NCBI GenBank assembly: GCA_013813265.1
Contig: JACCRY010000080.1
Span: 1-36,769, forward strand
Source of the DNA: Parachlamydiaceae bacterium
Lineage (GTDB): Bacteria; Chlamydiota; Chlamydiia; Chlamydiales; Parachlamydiaceae
Length of the DNA: 36,769 nt
Direction: 5' to 3'
Part shown: piece by piece, positions 15,733-24,157 of the stretch
Layout: each line of letters starts with the position of its first letter
Numbering within the stretch: position 1 is the stretch's first letter
Program-made: the position numbers and the translations under genes
The notes under the pieces: model-generated
Seen by the model: only the letters and a program-made list of their open reading frames with translations
The model's database searches: none
What the model was told of the DNA's origin: nothing

Positions 15733-15784
15733 ATTATTAAGGCTCACCTAGTGAGCATTGAATTATTAAATAAGGATGTAAGTT

Positions 15785-16852
15785 ATGGCAGAAGATCTTT
15801 ATGTGCGACCAATAAGTGCTCCTTCTTCCGTTGAAAGTTTCCCTACGGCTCCTCCTGGATCCCTAGAGTACGATATGGCTATTTCAGCACGAAAAAAAGC
15901 ACGAACTCTCTATTACATAGATACAACAAGCCGGCATGTTGAAACGCCTCAACTTTTTGCAAAGAAGCATGAAATTGTTGATTCACTGAGTGTAAGCTCA
16001 TCTTCTAGAAGTCTTTCAACTGCAAGATCTCTCAATGATCGAGCAGAGAGTTTTCTTGACTATGTTCACTCAATCGTTTGGGGTAGTAGCAAAGACAATA
16101 CAGGCGTTACTCATGAGGATTCGTCTGGATCGCCGATAAGCGGTACACCGAAACTTCTTAGTCCTAAGCAACATGAAATGGCTCTAGCAAACGCTCAGGC
16201 CATTATTAAAGCTTTGGATCAGATGAATAAAGAGCTCCAACAAATCCAAGAGGTTAACAAAGAGCAATATGCGGATATGGTATCTGCCAGCGTTACGCAA
16301 GCACTTTATGCTTTTCATGAACTTTTAAAGAAACAAGGTGCCCTCAAAAAAGATGAACAATTGCTTGGAACTCAGGGAATTAATTTATTGCATCAAGAGA
16401 CACGTGAAAATCATGAAAAACGAAAAATTTTACATGAAGCTTTAGAAGAATCTCTCGCTAGTTTAAGTAAGCTTGATAAGTTCAGTACATCAGCTAAATT
16501 TCTAAGTCTTGCTTCTGCTGGCATTAGCGTGTTAACAGCGACTGGAGGGGTTACATTAAACCCAGCCTTTGTGGCTGTTGGTGCACTTCTCAACATCATT
16601 CTCCTTGGAATTACAGGCGGTACAACGCTAGCTAAAACAAAACAGGAAAATCTAAGTACAGAGCAAACGATAGAAATTAAACAAATCGATTATCTTCGAG
16701 TAAATGCTACGCATCAATCTAAAGACCACACTCATGATATTAAATCTGCAGGTTCAGGGATCACGAATTTGGTGCGTATTGAAGCAGAAGAACTAGATAA
16801 AAGTAAACGCATGCTGGAACTCCTCAAATCGATGGCTCCAGGCGCAGCTTAA
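15785..16852 (+). CDS. Major type III translocator, CopB-like
   Basis: 355 residues. N-terminal ~130 residues are Ser/Pro-rich and probably disordered (secretion signal and chaperone-binding part); 130-230 is strongly helical and coiled-coil-like; residues ~238-281 form two adjacent hydrophobic segments (FLSLASAGISVLTATGG and PAFVAVGALLNIILLGITGG) split by a turn; the last ~70 residues are helical. This layout fits the larger pore-forming translocator (YopB/IpaB/CopB group), which inserts in the host membrane at the needle tip. Position directly after the SycD-like chaperone and before a smaller hydrophobic protein supports this. AAGGA at 15772-15776 precedes ATG 15785. Sequence similarity to known CopB is low by eye, so the call rests on layout and context. 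Confidence 0.78.
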   Translation: MAEDLYVRPISAPSSVESFPTAPPGSLEYDMAISARKKARTLYYIDTTSRHVETPQLFAKKHEIVDSLSVSSSSRSLSTARSLNDRAESFLDYVHSIVWGSSKDNTGVTHEDSSGSPISGTPKLLSPKQHEMALANAQAIIKALDQMNKELQQIQEVNKEQYADMVSASVTQALYAFHELLKKQGALKKDEQLLGTQGINLLHQETRENHEKRKILHEALEESLASLSKLDKFSTSAKFLSLASAGISVLTATGGVTLNPAFVAVGALLNIILLGITGGTTLAKTKQENLSTEQTIEIKQIDYLRVNATHQSKDHTHDIKSAGSGITNLVRIEAEELDKSKRMLELLKSMAPGAA

Positions 16853-16878
16853 ATTTAAAACAAAAAGGAAATATAATT

Positions 16879-17517
16879 ATGGCTTCTGATTTAGATGTAG
16901 ATTCTTCGCTAAAAATAAGACTCCCAAATAATGACGCACAAATTCAAAAATTTGAGTCATTACGAGATGCAGAGTTGGCAAAAGGCTCCGATGCAAATCA
17001 TGAAAAATTACTTGCATTCATAGAAGTAATTAACATTTTCGTTTCTGGAAGCACGGGGGCCGTTCTTCGAATTAGTGCAAGAGAACGCACACATAAAGCA
17101 AATGACCAGCAAGAAATATTGATCGGGAGTCACAGAAATTGGAGTGCTAAAGCCTTACAATCCGTTGGGGGCTCTATTGGTGTAACAGGTGCAGTCTTTG
17201 TAGCTGTTATAGCCATTGGTGGATCACTTGCGGGAGTTCCTCCTGCGGCAGTTCAAACACTCGTCACTTGGGCATCAGGAATTTTAACTGCAGCAACACA
17301 AGGATTTAGCTCTTTGGGAAGCGCAGCTCAAGCTGGTGATCAGGCAGATATAAATAAATATGGTTATGCTGTTACAAGCGAACAAACTGAAGCGCGGGAC
17401 GACCAAACTACAAGAGAAGCTGTAGAGCAACAAAAGAGCACTGCTATGCGCAGAATGATAGAATCACATCAACAGGCGGATTCCGCTTGGAAGACTGCAG
17501 CAAGTGCGAGTAGATAA
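16879..17517 (+). CDS. Minor type III translocator, CopD-like
   Basis: 212 residues. The N-terminal half is helical and hydrophilic; residues ~97-121 form a hydrophobic Gly/Ala/Val segment (GGSIGVTGAVFVAVIAIGGS), followed by a second weakly hydrophobic helix (AAVQTLVTWASGILTAA, ~123-140) and an amphipathic Gln/Ala-rich C-terminus. This is the topology of the smaller translocator (YopD/IpaC/CopD). It starts 26 bases after the CopB-like gene with AAAGGA as ribosome-binding site, and is the last gene before a perfect-stem terminator. With the CopB-like protein it would form the host-membrane pore. Assigned by position and topology more than by residue identity. Confidence 0.75.
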   Translation: MASDLDVDSSLKIRLPNNDAQIQKFESLRDAELAKGSDANHEKLLAFIEVINIFVSGSTGAVLRISARERTHKANDQQEILIGSHRNWSAKALQSVGGSIGVTGAVFVAVIAIGGSLAGVPPAAVQTLVTWASGILTAATQGFSSLGSAAQAGDQADINKYGYAVTSEQTEARDDQTTREAVEQQKSTAMRRMIESHQQADSAWKTAASASR

Positions 17518-17573
17518 CTTGTATCTTTAAATGCTAATGTGAGCTGTGCTAACAGATTTAGCAAGCGAAAAAT

Positions 17574-17611
17574 AAATGGGCTCTATGCAATTGCATAGAG
17601 CCCATTTTTTT
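17574..17611 (+). terminator. Rho-independent terminator of the translocator operon
   Basis: A perfect palindrome: AAATGGGCTCTATGCAA (17574-17590) pairs with TTGCATAGAGCCCATTT (17591-17607), followed by more T residues to 17611. It lies 57 bases after the CopD-like stop codon. Confidence 0.9.
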
Positions 17612-17669
17612 ACACTCGGAATTAGAGAGGCGAAGCTCCGGAGCTGCGGAGATTTGCAGAGTTAAATCT

Positions 17670-18117
17670 CTAACCCCTGGTTCGCCCTTTCAGGGCTATA
17701 CCACGGGAAACAATCATACCGCTCTTCCAGAGCTCATCTCATTATTTTTACCTGACTCACAGTTTGCCCCTCCAGGGCTACACTGTGGGCTTCAAATATA
17801 TCGCGCTTTAAGCGCTTGGAACGAAGCAAGACTTAGGTCTGAACAAACATATACTGCGCTTTAAGGCGATACCCTGCGCTGAAAGAGCAGTATGTTTGTA
17901 GCCCACAGTTTCCCCCTCCAGGACTACAATATAGGCTTCAAATATATCGCGCTTTAAGCGCTTGTAACGAAGCAAAACTTGGGTCTGAACGAACTCATAC
18001 TGCGCTTTAAGGCGATACCCCAACTCTGTTTGTAGCCCACAGTGTAGCCCTGGAGGGGCAAACTATGGGTCGAATGATAAAATAAGCTGAGCTCTGAAAG
18101 GGCAAACCAGGGGGTAG
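17670..18117. repeat. Composite repeat element with nested inverted and tandem repeats
   Basis: The outer inverted repeat is 17670-17697 (CTAACCCCTGGTTCGCCC...) and 18090-18117, reverse complements over 28 bases with about three mismatches. An inner inverted repeat is 17758-17791 and 18034-18067: 34 bases with one mismatch (CACAGTTTGCCCCTCCAGGG...). Between them, 17758-17874 is repeated directly at 17904-18020 (offset 146 bases), each copy holding the palindrome GCGCTTTAAGCGC and the word TGCGCTTTAAGGCGATACCC. The 14-mer TAGTACGTCATCGC at 18115-18128 recurs at 34592-34605, and the outer arm recurs with about four mismatches at 36315-36345. No convincing protein is encoded; the short minus-strand frames here follow the repeats. 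Confidence 0.88.
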
Positions 18118-18137
18118 TACGTCATCGCACTCAAATT

Positions 18138-18743
18138 TTAGAAAATAAATTTTAATGAAAATGCCATTGCAGTGAAGACTGCCAGCATTAAAATTGTAAC
18201 CCCATACCCTAACAAAATGAACAAACCATCCTTCTCTATTATTCCTAGTGCTATAAAAAAAAGAGACCAAGCTGCCATCAGGTTTGAAAGCGGAATTGGA
18301 AGAGGAAGAGCAAGAAAAAGCCCTAAAAGAAAAATAAGGAGTCCATTAAAAATTTGCATATAAGGATTAACAGATAGCCATATAAGCCTAGTATGAATCC
18401 ATGACTTCATTTTTCTCACAAGCCAAAGTGTTTCATCTGTAATTTTTTGAAGTTTATGTGAACTTATTTCTTTTGCTAAAAGCCATTTCGGAAGCCAAGT
18501 TCTTTTTCCAAGTGCCATCCTCAAACCTGTAAAAGCTATAAAAAGCCCAAAAGGGGCAGAAAATCCTGGAATTTGAATGGGTTGGCAAAAAGGCAAACTC
18601 ATGAGAAGAACTATAAGCGGACGACCTGTTCCTGATAAAATTTTTAAAATTTCACCTACAGGAATCGCTTTATGATCAATTAGCTCTTGAAGTTTCACAA
18701 TGTTTTTTTCCAATTCATTTTGAATCGGTTTTTTTACTTTCAT
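18138..18743 (-). CDS. ExoD-family membrane protein
   Basis: 201 residues. The pattern fits the ExoD (exopolysaccharide synthesis) family: an N-terminal helix with ITLG-like region (KAIPVGEILKILSGTGRPLIVLLMSLPFC), then PIQIPGFSAPFGLFIAFTGLRMALGKRTWLPKWL, and after a hydrophilic linker further membrane helices rich in PLPIPLSN and LMAAWSLFFIALGIIEKDGLFILLGY. Three to four transmembrane segments are visible. ExoD-family proteins are linked to polysaccharide production in rhizobia, but the molecular activity is not defined. It starts two bases after the glgB stop codon, so it is the second gene of a glgB transcript. Confidence 0.82.
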   Translation of the reverse strand: MKVKKPIQNELEKNIVKLQELIDHKAIPVGEILKILSGTGRPLIVLLMSLPFCQPIQIPGFSAPFGLFIAFTGLRMALGKRTWLPKWLLAKEISSHKLQKITDETLWLVRKMKSWIHTRLIWLSVNPYMQIFNGLLIFLLGLFLALPLPIPLSNLMAAWSLFFIALGIIEKDGLFILLGYGVTILMLAVFTAMAFSLKFIF

Positions 18744-18745
18744 GC

Positions 18746-20920
18746 CTAAAAAACAACTTCAAAAATCTGTGTTGCTAAAGGAGCCAATGCAATTTCAACA
18801 CCATAAGAATTTCCCTCAAAGGTTTTTAAAATTCGAATGTTTTGGTTCTGCTTACCTGAACCTCCATAATGTATAGCATCCGTGTTGAAAATTTCTTGAA
18901 TGGATGTCACATTTCCTAAATTAATTGTGTAATGACTGTGAAAGACAGGAGTGAAATTATGCACGCACAAAAGAAAATGTCCATATCCCTTTCTCAGATA
19001 ACATACAACGCTATTTTGACTGTCGCGGAAGTCCACCCATTCGAATCCGGTGTAATCAAAATCATGCTCCCACAGACTTGAATGATCTAAATAAAAGCGA
19101 TTAAGTTCTTGGATCAATGTTTGCAATCCGCTATGAATTGGAAATTTCAGCAAAAACCATTCTATCTCACTTTTGCAATTCCATTCATTCCACTGCCCAA
19201 TTTCCCCACCCATAAACAATAATTTCTTTCCGGGCTGACAAATCATGTAACTATATAAAAGCCGCATATTTGCAAATTGTTGCCAAAAGTCCCCTGGCAT
19301 TTTACCTAGCAAGCTCTTTTTACCATGTACAACCTCATCATGCGACAAAACCAGTAAAAACCTCTCTGAAAAGGCATAGAGCAAACCAAAAGTCAGATCG
19401 TTTTGATGATAATGACGAAAAAGCATATCAGTTGAAAAATAACGCAAGGTGTCATTCATCCAGCCCATGTTCCACTTTAAATCGAAACCTAAACCTCCAT
19501 TAACCACTGGATGAGAAACACCTGCAAACGAAGTTGATTCTTCGGCAATCATTAGAATGCCAGGAACTTTTTCATGAACTACCGAATTTAAATGCTTAAA
19601 AAATTCAATCGCTTCTAAATTCTCATGGCCACCATATTTGTTAGGGATCCACTCCCCTTTATTTCTTCCATAGTCCAGGTAAAGCATCGAAGCAACAGCA
19701 TCCACTCGCAATCCGTCAATGTGCATTTGTTGAAGCCAATAAAGAGCGTTGGCAATAAGAAAATTAACCACTTCCTTGCGGCCAAAGTTAAAAATAAACG
19801 TGTTCCAATGGGGGTGAAATCCTTGTCGCTTATCTTCATGCTCATAAAGAGCTGTTCCATCAAATCGACCTATCGAAAATGCATCTGTAGGAAAATGACC
19901 TGGAACCCAGTCTAAGATTATACCAATGCCCTCACGATGAAGATGGTTAACAAACCATTGGAAATCTTCAGGGCTTCCATGACGACTTGTGGGGGCATAA
20001 AATCCAGAAACTTGATACCCCCAAGACTCATCAAGCGGGTGCTCTTGGATTGGCATTAGCTCTACATGCGTAAAGTTCATCTTTTTGCAATGTTCTGCGA
20101 GCTCAACAGCCAGTTTACGGTAATTTAAGAATTGGCCATTTTCTCTTTTCCAAGAGCCCAAATGAACTTCGTATATTAATAGGGGCGTTGCTTTTTGGGC
20201 TTGATCCTTGCGCTGATTAAGCCACTCATCATCAGTCCATGGAAAGCTCTCTGTTGAAGCTACAATAGAAGCTGTCGAAGGGCGAAGTTCACTATAAAAA
20301 GCATAGGGATCAGATTTAAGGGCAATTTCCCCTGCTTGAGATTTAATCTCGAATTTATACTTAGCTCCGACTGTAAGCCCTGGGATAAAAATCTCCCAGA
20401 TGCCTGAGCCCCCAAGGCTTCTCATAGGGTTCATGCGCCCATTCCAAAAATTAAAGTCTCCAACTAGCGAGACTCTCTTGGCAGATGGAGCCCAAACAGC
20501 AAAACGCACTCCGGGAATTTGATTATGAACTGTAGGGTGTGCTCCTAACTTTTGGTAAAGCTGATAATGAACTCCTTGACCAAATAGATAGCAATCAAAG
20601 TCACTCAGAGTGGGTAGGAACGCATATGGATCTTGTGCCAAAAGCCCATTTTGATGATAGACACGATAATCTAAAGCTGTGGCCGTTGTAGGAACAGGAT
20701 ATTCGAAAAATCCTTCATCATGGGTTTTTTTAGCTTCAACGATTGAACCAAATAATTCAAAATAAACTTGGCTGGCCCCGGGGCGGAAAAGACGTACTAC
20801 ACGCTGTGTTATCCCCTCTTTCGTACAAAAGTGCAACCCTAATAGAGCATGTGGGTCATGGTCATCTCCGAAAGATAATCGTTCACACTCAGTATTTAAG
20901 TAAGTCTCGATTGGTTCCAT
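18746..20920 (-). CDS. glgB: 1,4-alpha-glucan branching enzyme GlgB
   Basis: 724 residues from ATG 20920. N-terminal carbohydrate-binding beta-domains (DPHALLGLH; then RFAVWAPSAKRVSLVGDFNFWNG, the CBM48 signature), followed by the GH13 catalytic barrel. Seen: HVELMPIQEHPLDESWGYQ, ILDWVPGHFPTDAFS, GLRVDAVASMLYLDY (nucleophile Asp), MIAEES (acid/base Glu), LVLSHDEVVHGK (transition-state Asp), and LLFMGGEIGQWNEWN. It makes alpha-1,6 branches in glycogen, which chlamydiae accumulate. A GTG at 20929 would add three residues; AAGG followed by GGTGAT places ribosomes better for ATG 20920. Full length for the family. Upstream 20921-21316 has no gene. Confidence 0.96.
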   Translation of the reverse strand: MEPIETYLNTECERLSFGDDHDPHALLGLHFCTKEGITQRVVRLFRPGASQVYFELFGSIVEAKKTHDEGFFEYPVPTTATALDYRVYHQNGLLAQDPYAFLPTLSDFDCYLFGQGVHYQLYQKLGAHPTVHNQIPGVRFAVWAPSAKRVSLVGDFNFWNGRMNPMRSLGGSGIWEIFIPGLTVGAKYKFEIKSQAGEIALKSDPYAFYSELRPSTASIVASTESFPWTDDEWLNQRKDQAQKATPLLIYEVHLGSWKRENGQFLNYRKLAVELAEHCKKMNFTHVELMPIQEHPLDESWGYQVSGFYAPTSRHGSPEDFQWFVNHLHREGIGIILDWVPGHFPTDAFSIGRFDGTALYEHEDKRQGFHPHWNTFIFNFGRKEVVNFLIANALYWLQQMHIDGLRVDAVASMLYLDYGRNKGEWIPNKYGGHENLEAIEFFKHLNSVVHEKVPGILMIAEESTSFAGVSHPVVNGGLGFDLKWNMGWMNDTLRYFSTDMLFRHYHQNDLTFGLLYAFSERFLLVLSHDEVVHGKKSLLGKMPGDFWQQFANMRLLYSYMICQPGKKLLFMGGEIGQWNEWNCKSEIEWFLLKFPIHSGLQTLIQELNRFYLDHSSLWEHDFDYTGFEWVDFRDSQNSVVCYLRKGYGHFLLCVHNFTPVFHSHYTINLGNVTSIQEIFNTDAIHYGGSGKQNQNIRILKTFEGNSYGVEIALAPLATQIFEVVF

Positions 20921-21316
20921 GCTTATCACCTTCCATTCTCCTTTTCTACTGGTTGAAAACTATTAGGGCTAAGTTGCTGATAATTTCACTTAATGTTACG
21001 GTTGTCAAGACTTGTTTTGAATATTTGAGTAGGGAGATTAGAGGTGAGATTTCAAGTGATGCTGAATAGGTAAAGTTAACCGCAGGAGCCACAGAGAGCA
21101 CAAAGAGAAAGCGCAGATGTCAACCATCCGTAATATGACATTCCGATGCCCAGTTGGCAAAGCTGCTAGGGAAAAGCGTGGCTAACCTGTACAAACTAGT
21201 TTATTTGTAAAACACTTAATATATGGATAAAAGAAGATTGTTCATTACATGATCTAATCAATATGGCAAAATAATTAATTATTGCAATAATATTCACAAT
21301 TTAATTAAAGTTTTCC
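20921..21316. other. Intergenic region between divergent glgB and the LRR-TraB gene
   Basis: No credible gene. At 21079-21119 there is a purine-rich word (TTAACCGCAGGAGCCACAGA and on) of the AACCACAGAGACACAGAG type that recurs in many bacterial genomes; weaker relatives are at 4685-4702 and in the 13.9-14.1 kb inverted repeat. No convincing promoter hexamers were found for either gene. Confidence 0.5.
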
Positions 21317-22621
21317 ATGAAATACATTATTATCCCTATTATTTGTATGACGTTTACCTGTGCAAGTGTTTTCGCTAAAAATACAACCCATGAATTTGCT
21401 GAAAAACCACTGCCCTTAAAAATTGATTTTTATGAAACAGACTTCGGAACAAAAAAGATGCAAGAAGTTTTGGATCAACAAGGTGAACTTGAAGAACTTT
21501 ACATAAGTGGTTTATTCCCAAAAAATTTAGATTTAATAAATTTATTCTTTTCGGGATCCTTTCCTAATCTTAAAAAATTAAGTTATAATAAATCAATTCT
21601 GAAAAATTGGATCCACCCTGTTAGCTTTGCTGAAAATCTTGTAGAACTTTCCTTACGTCATTCAATGCCCCGTTCAGATGCTGATTTTGGCGGAAAAAAG
21701 GCTCTCGTAAAAGCAATATCCAATGCCAATGAGCGATTCATAAAAGCATATAACCGCGCCAACATCTTCACCCATTTCTTTTGGAATGTTATGAGTGTGT
21801 CTGGATTTTCTTTAGTTGCAGCGCATCAACAACTTATTGATAAATTCGTATCAAAGGCTGCAGAAAATTATCAGGGAAACCTTTCACAATTAATTGAAGA
21901 AAAAGATCGCTTCAATCCCCAAAAATCAGAAATTCTTGAAATGGTTACCCAGGAGGCAATTAAAAACATTGAAAATAGTTCAAAAAATAAAGGCTTTATT
22001 TATACTGTCATAAATTCCCAAAAAGTTACCTCTTACTTAATTGGAACTCTCCATAGGGCCACTTATCAAATGACCCAAAATCAAAAAATGATCCATGCCG
22101 TGACAAATTCAACTGAACTTATAACAGAACTTGGAAAAATCCTACTATCAAAATTAATCCATGAAGCACCTATCGATATTTGTGATAAACTAAGGTATTC
22201 TATCGATTTACCTTTAACAGAGTTAGCGGAAAAGAATAACATCACACTTACAGCTCTTGAATCAGTGAGGGGTCAAATAAATGCTTTAAATAACGCCCAC
22301 ATCGAATCACAAACAACTCCCAACTCTTTACATTCATTATATATACAAAAACACAAACTTTATGCACTGTATGAACTAATTGAATTATGGCAGGAAGGCA
22401 ATGAAGATAAACTGATAGAGGCTTTTGGAAAAATGACACATCCATCAGTCCAAAGAATTATTGTAGATGATCGAACCGCCGATTGGAGCCCTGGACTTAT
22501 CCAAAAATTAAAAAGAACAACAACTCCGTTAACAATCGTTGTTGGGGCAGGTCACTGCATAGGCAATTTAGGACTTGCACAATTGTTCAGAAATGCAGAT
22601 CTTCAAGTTGAACAAATGTAA
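21317..22621 (+). CDS. Secreted TraB/GumN-family protein with N-terminal LRR-like region
   Basis: 434 residues. Signal peptide: MKYIIIPIICMTFTCASVFA (cleavage after ~20). Residues ~45-118 have leucine-rich-repeat-like spacing (LEELYISGLFPKNLDLINLF, FPNLKKLSYNKS, AENLVELSLRHS), about three units. Residues ~230-434 match the TraB/PrgY/GumN family: YLIGTLHRA (240-248), TELITELGK where the family has a conserved Glu, RTADWSPGLIQKL, and a terminal VVGAGHCIGNLGLAQLF (family motif G-A-x-H-x-x-G-x-x-G). TraB/GumN proteins carry two conserved GxxH motifs and some are suspected metalloproteases (Tiki-like); substrate unknown. The LRR-TraB combination is unusual. Location is probably periplasm or exported. 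No good Shine-Dalgarno upstream of ATG 21317. Confidence 0.75.
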   Translation: MKYIIIPIICMTFTCASVFAKNTTHEFAEKPLPLKIDFYETDFGTKKMQEVLDQQGELEELYISGLFPKNLDLINLFFSGSFPNLKKLSYNKSILKNWIHPVSFAENLVELSLRHSMPRSDADFGGKKALVKAISNANERFIKAYNRANIFTHFFWNVMSVSGFSLVAAHQQLIDKFVSKAAENYQGNLSQLIEEKDRFNPQKSEILEMVTQEAIKNIENSSKNKGFIYTVINSQKVTSYLIGTLHRATYQMTQNQKMIHAVTNSTELITELGKILLSKLIHEAPIDICDKLRYSIDLPLTELAEKNNITLTALESVRGQINALNNAHIESQTTPNSLHSLYIQKHKLYALYELIELWQEGNEDKLIEAFGKMTHPSVQRIIVDDRTADWSPGLIQKLKRTTTPLTIVVGAGHCIGNLGLAQLFRNADLQVEQM

Positions 22622-23291
22622 AATTCTTGAGTATCAACTATAAAGATGCACTTCCGAATTGTGAAGTACTCTTTTAAATCTTAGAAGTTAAGTTGTGTCG
22701 CACCACCACCATGTAAACCACCCATTGTCGCGTTGTTTAAAAAAATGATATGTTATTTTCCGATAAGGTGTCATAGGAATTGCCTCGCATTGCGTTGAAA
22801 AAGGTTGCAGCACACTAAGAATCCCTAGTTGACGGCATTGACATACAGCCTTAAAGCTAATCTACAGATCTGTCTAGATTTGACTCTTACCCTACCGAAC
22901 CGATTGCATAAGTAAAAGTAATTTAATTATCAGGAGGGGAGGATGAATCAATGAAAATCTCTATTATAAAAACTCTTATTCGAATTTGTGCTGCAATTGA
23001 CTATCTGTCTCATCCTTCCCATTCTGACAAATTGCTAACTTGGATTATACAGCCATCTGCAAAAAGCTTTTTGTGGTTAGATTAGACACCCCCCTACTTG
23101 GCATCGAAATGTTGAGCTATCAATCGGTACCTCATACTTAATCTAAATTACATCTAGTATCTTTTTCTTCTGGAATTAAAATGCTTAATTGACTACTTTG
23201 AAATCAGCTATCTGTCCTACTTTATTCGAACTCACTGGAGAGATGAAGCTCTGAACTATTTTCAACTTGTCTAAACAATTTGGAGGTCTTT
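22622..23291. other. 670-base region between the LRR-TraB and CsbD genes
   Basis: Apart from the possible small ORF at 22951-23085, no gene is convincing. On the minus strand, about 22869-22690 is open for ~60 codons with a Trp-rich end (DNGWFTWWWCD) but has no proper start. A TTGACT at 23189-23194 could be a -35 for the CsbD gene but lacks a good -10 at the right distance. Confidence 0.4.
22951..23085 (+). CDS. Possible 44-residue small protein
   Basis: ATG 22951 to TAG 23085. It is preceded by a very strong purine-rich ribosome-binding stretch, AGGAGGGGAGG at 22932-22942, eight bases before the start. The product begins MKISIIKTLIRICAAIDYLS and ends KSFLWLD; mildly hydrophobic and basic. 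The strong Shine-Dalgarno is the main argument; no homologue is recognised and no other proof of coding exists. It might instead be a leader peptide. Confidence 0.3.
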   Translation: MKISIIKTLIRICAAIDYLSHPSHSDKLLTWIIQPSAKSFLWLD

Positions 23292-24104
23292 ATGGATAAA
23301 TCAACACTACGTGGTGATTGGAACATGATTAAAGGGAAAGTTAAAGAACATTGGGGCAAACTTACAGATAATGATCTAACAGAAATCAATGGAAAGAGAG
23401 AACAACTATTAGGCTGTCTTCAAAAAAAATATGGTTATGCAAAAGAAAAAGCTGAACAAGAGCTAAAAGACTGGGAAAAACGCAACGAATCCATGATGAA
23501 TCAAAACTATAATGAAAATAACCATGAAATGAATCAAGAAAACAAAAAAATGGCCGGAGCTTCTGCAGGAACTCATCATCAAGGATCTCATTCTGGTAAT
23601 CAAGGTGGAACACATTTAGGAACTCATGCTGGATCAGATCAAGATAGAGCTAATCAAGCCAATAGAAGCAATCAAGAAGGTAATAGAGGCAATCAATCAG
23701 GCAACAGAAGCCAAGAAAGCCAAGGAAATCAATCAGGTAACAGAAACCAAGAAAGCCAAGGAAGCAGCCAAGCAGGAAGAAGCCAAGAGCATGGAAGCAA
23801 TCATGGTAATAGAAGCCAAGAAGGCCATGGAAGCAACCAATCAGGTAATAGAGGCCAAGAAAGCCAAGGTATGCATCAATCAGGCAATAGAAACCAAGAA
23901 AGCCAAGGTATGCATCAAACTGGCGCTAAAAGCCATCAACAAGGCCATGGAACGTATCAAGAAGATATGCAAAATTCCCAAGGAAGCGGCCAAAAAGGCA
24001 ACCAAAGTGGAAGCCAAAAGGGAAATCAACAATCTCCTCAAAAAGGCAACCAGCCTAAAAAAGAATCTGGGAATAGCGAAGGCAAACAGTCATCTAAGCG
24101 TTAA
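23292..24104 (+). CDS. CsbD-like domain protein with long Gln/Gly/Asn/Ser repeat tail
   Basis: 270 residues. Residues 1-63 are a CsbD/YjbJ domain: MDKSTLRGDWNMIKGKVKEH, WGKLTDNDLTEINGKREQLLGCLQKKYGYAKEKAEQEL. CsbD proteins are small, abundant general-stress proteins of unknown molecular role, normally only 60-70 residues long. Here the domain is followed by ~200 residues of low-complexity sequence, nearly devoid of hydrophobic residues and made of irregular repeats of QSGNR, NQESQG and SHQQGHG type, ending in a basic tail (KKESGNSEGKQSSKR). The DNA shows the same periodicity (AGCCAAGAAAGCCAAGG-like units, about 23690-23920). GGAGG at 23282-23286 fixes ATG 23292 over the in-frame TTG at 23280. 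Expected to be disordered and DNA- or surface-binding, but this is inference. Confidence 0.82.
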   Translation: MDKSTLRGDWNMIKGKVKEHWGKLTDNDLTEINGKREQLLGCLQKKYGYAKEKAEQELKDWEKRNESMMNQNYNENNHEMNQENKKMAGASAGTHHQGSHSGNQGGTHLGTHAGSDQDRANQANRSNQEGNRGNQSGNRSQESQGNQSGNRNQESQGSSQAGRSQEHGSNHGNRSQEGHGSNQSGNRGQESQGMHQSGNRNQESQGMHQTGAKSHQQGHGTYQEDMQNSQGSGQKGNQSGSQKGNQQSPQKGNQPKKESGNSEGKQSSKR

Positions 24105-24157
24105 TCAATCATGATTAATTTTTATTGTTGTTGAGTTTTTTGGTTTAATGTGGATGT

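Noticed and set aside
17620-18130. CRISPR-like array from repeated words
   Set aside because: Only two long direct copies with no unique spacers of even length, plus inverted arms; this is not CRISPR architecture and no cas gene is present.
17808-18270. Minus-strand frames of 71 and 87 codons
   Set aside because: They follow the composite repeat or the antisense of the ExoD gene, lack ribosome-binding sites and resemble no protein family.
22690-22869. Minus-strand open frame with a Trp-rich end (DNGWFTWWWCD)
   Set aside because: No start codon near its beginning, no ribosome-binding site and no recognisable family; it could be a relic, but cannot be supported.
23626-24114. 162-codon Lys/Ala-rich frame overlapping the CsbD gene
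   Set aside because: It is the second frame of an in-register repeat; the real gene has the CsbD domain and a good ribosome-binding site, so the other frame stays open only because the repeat unit is a multiple of three.
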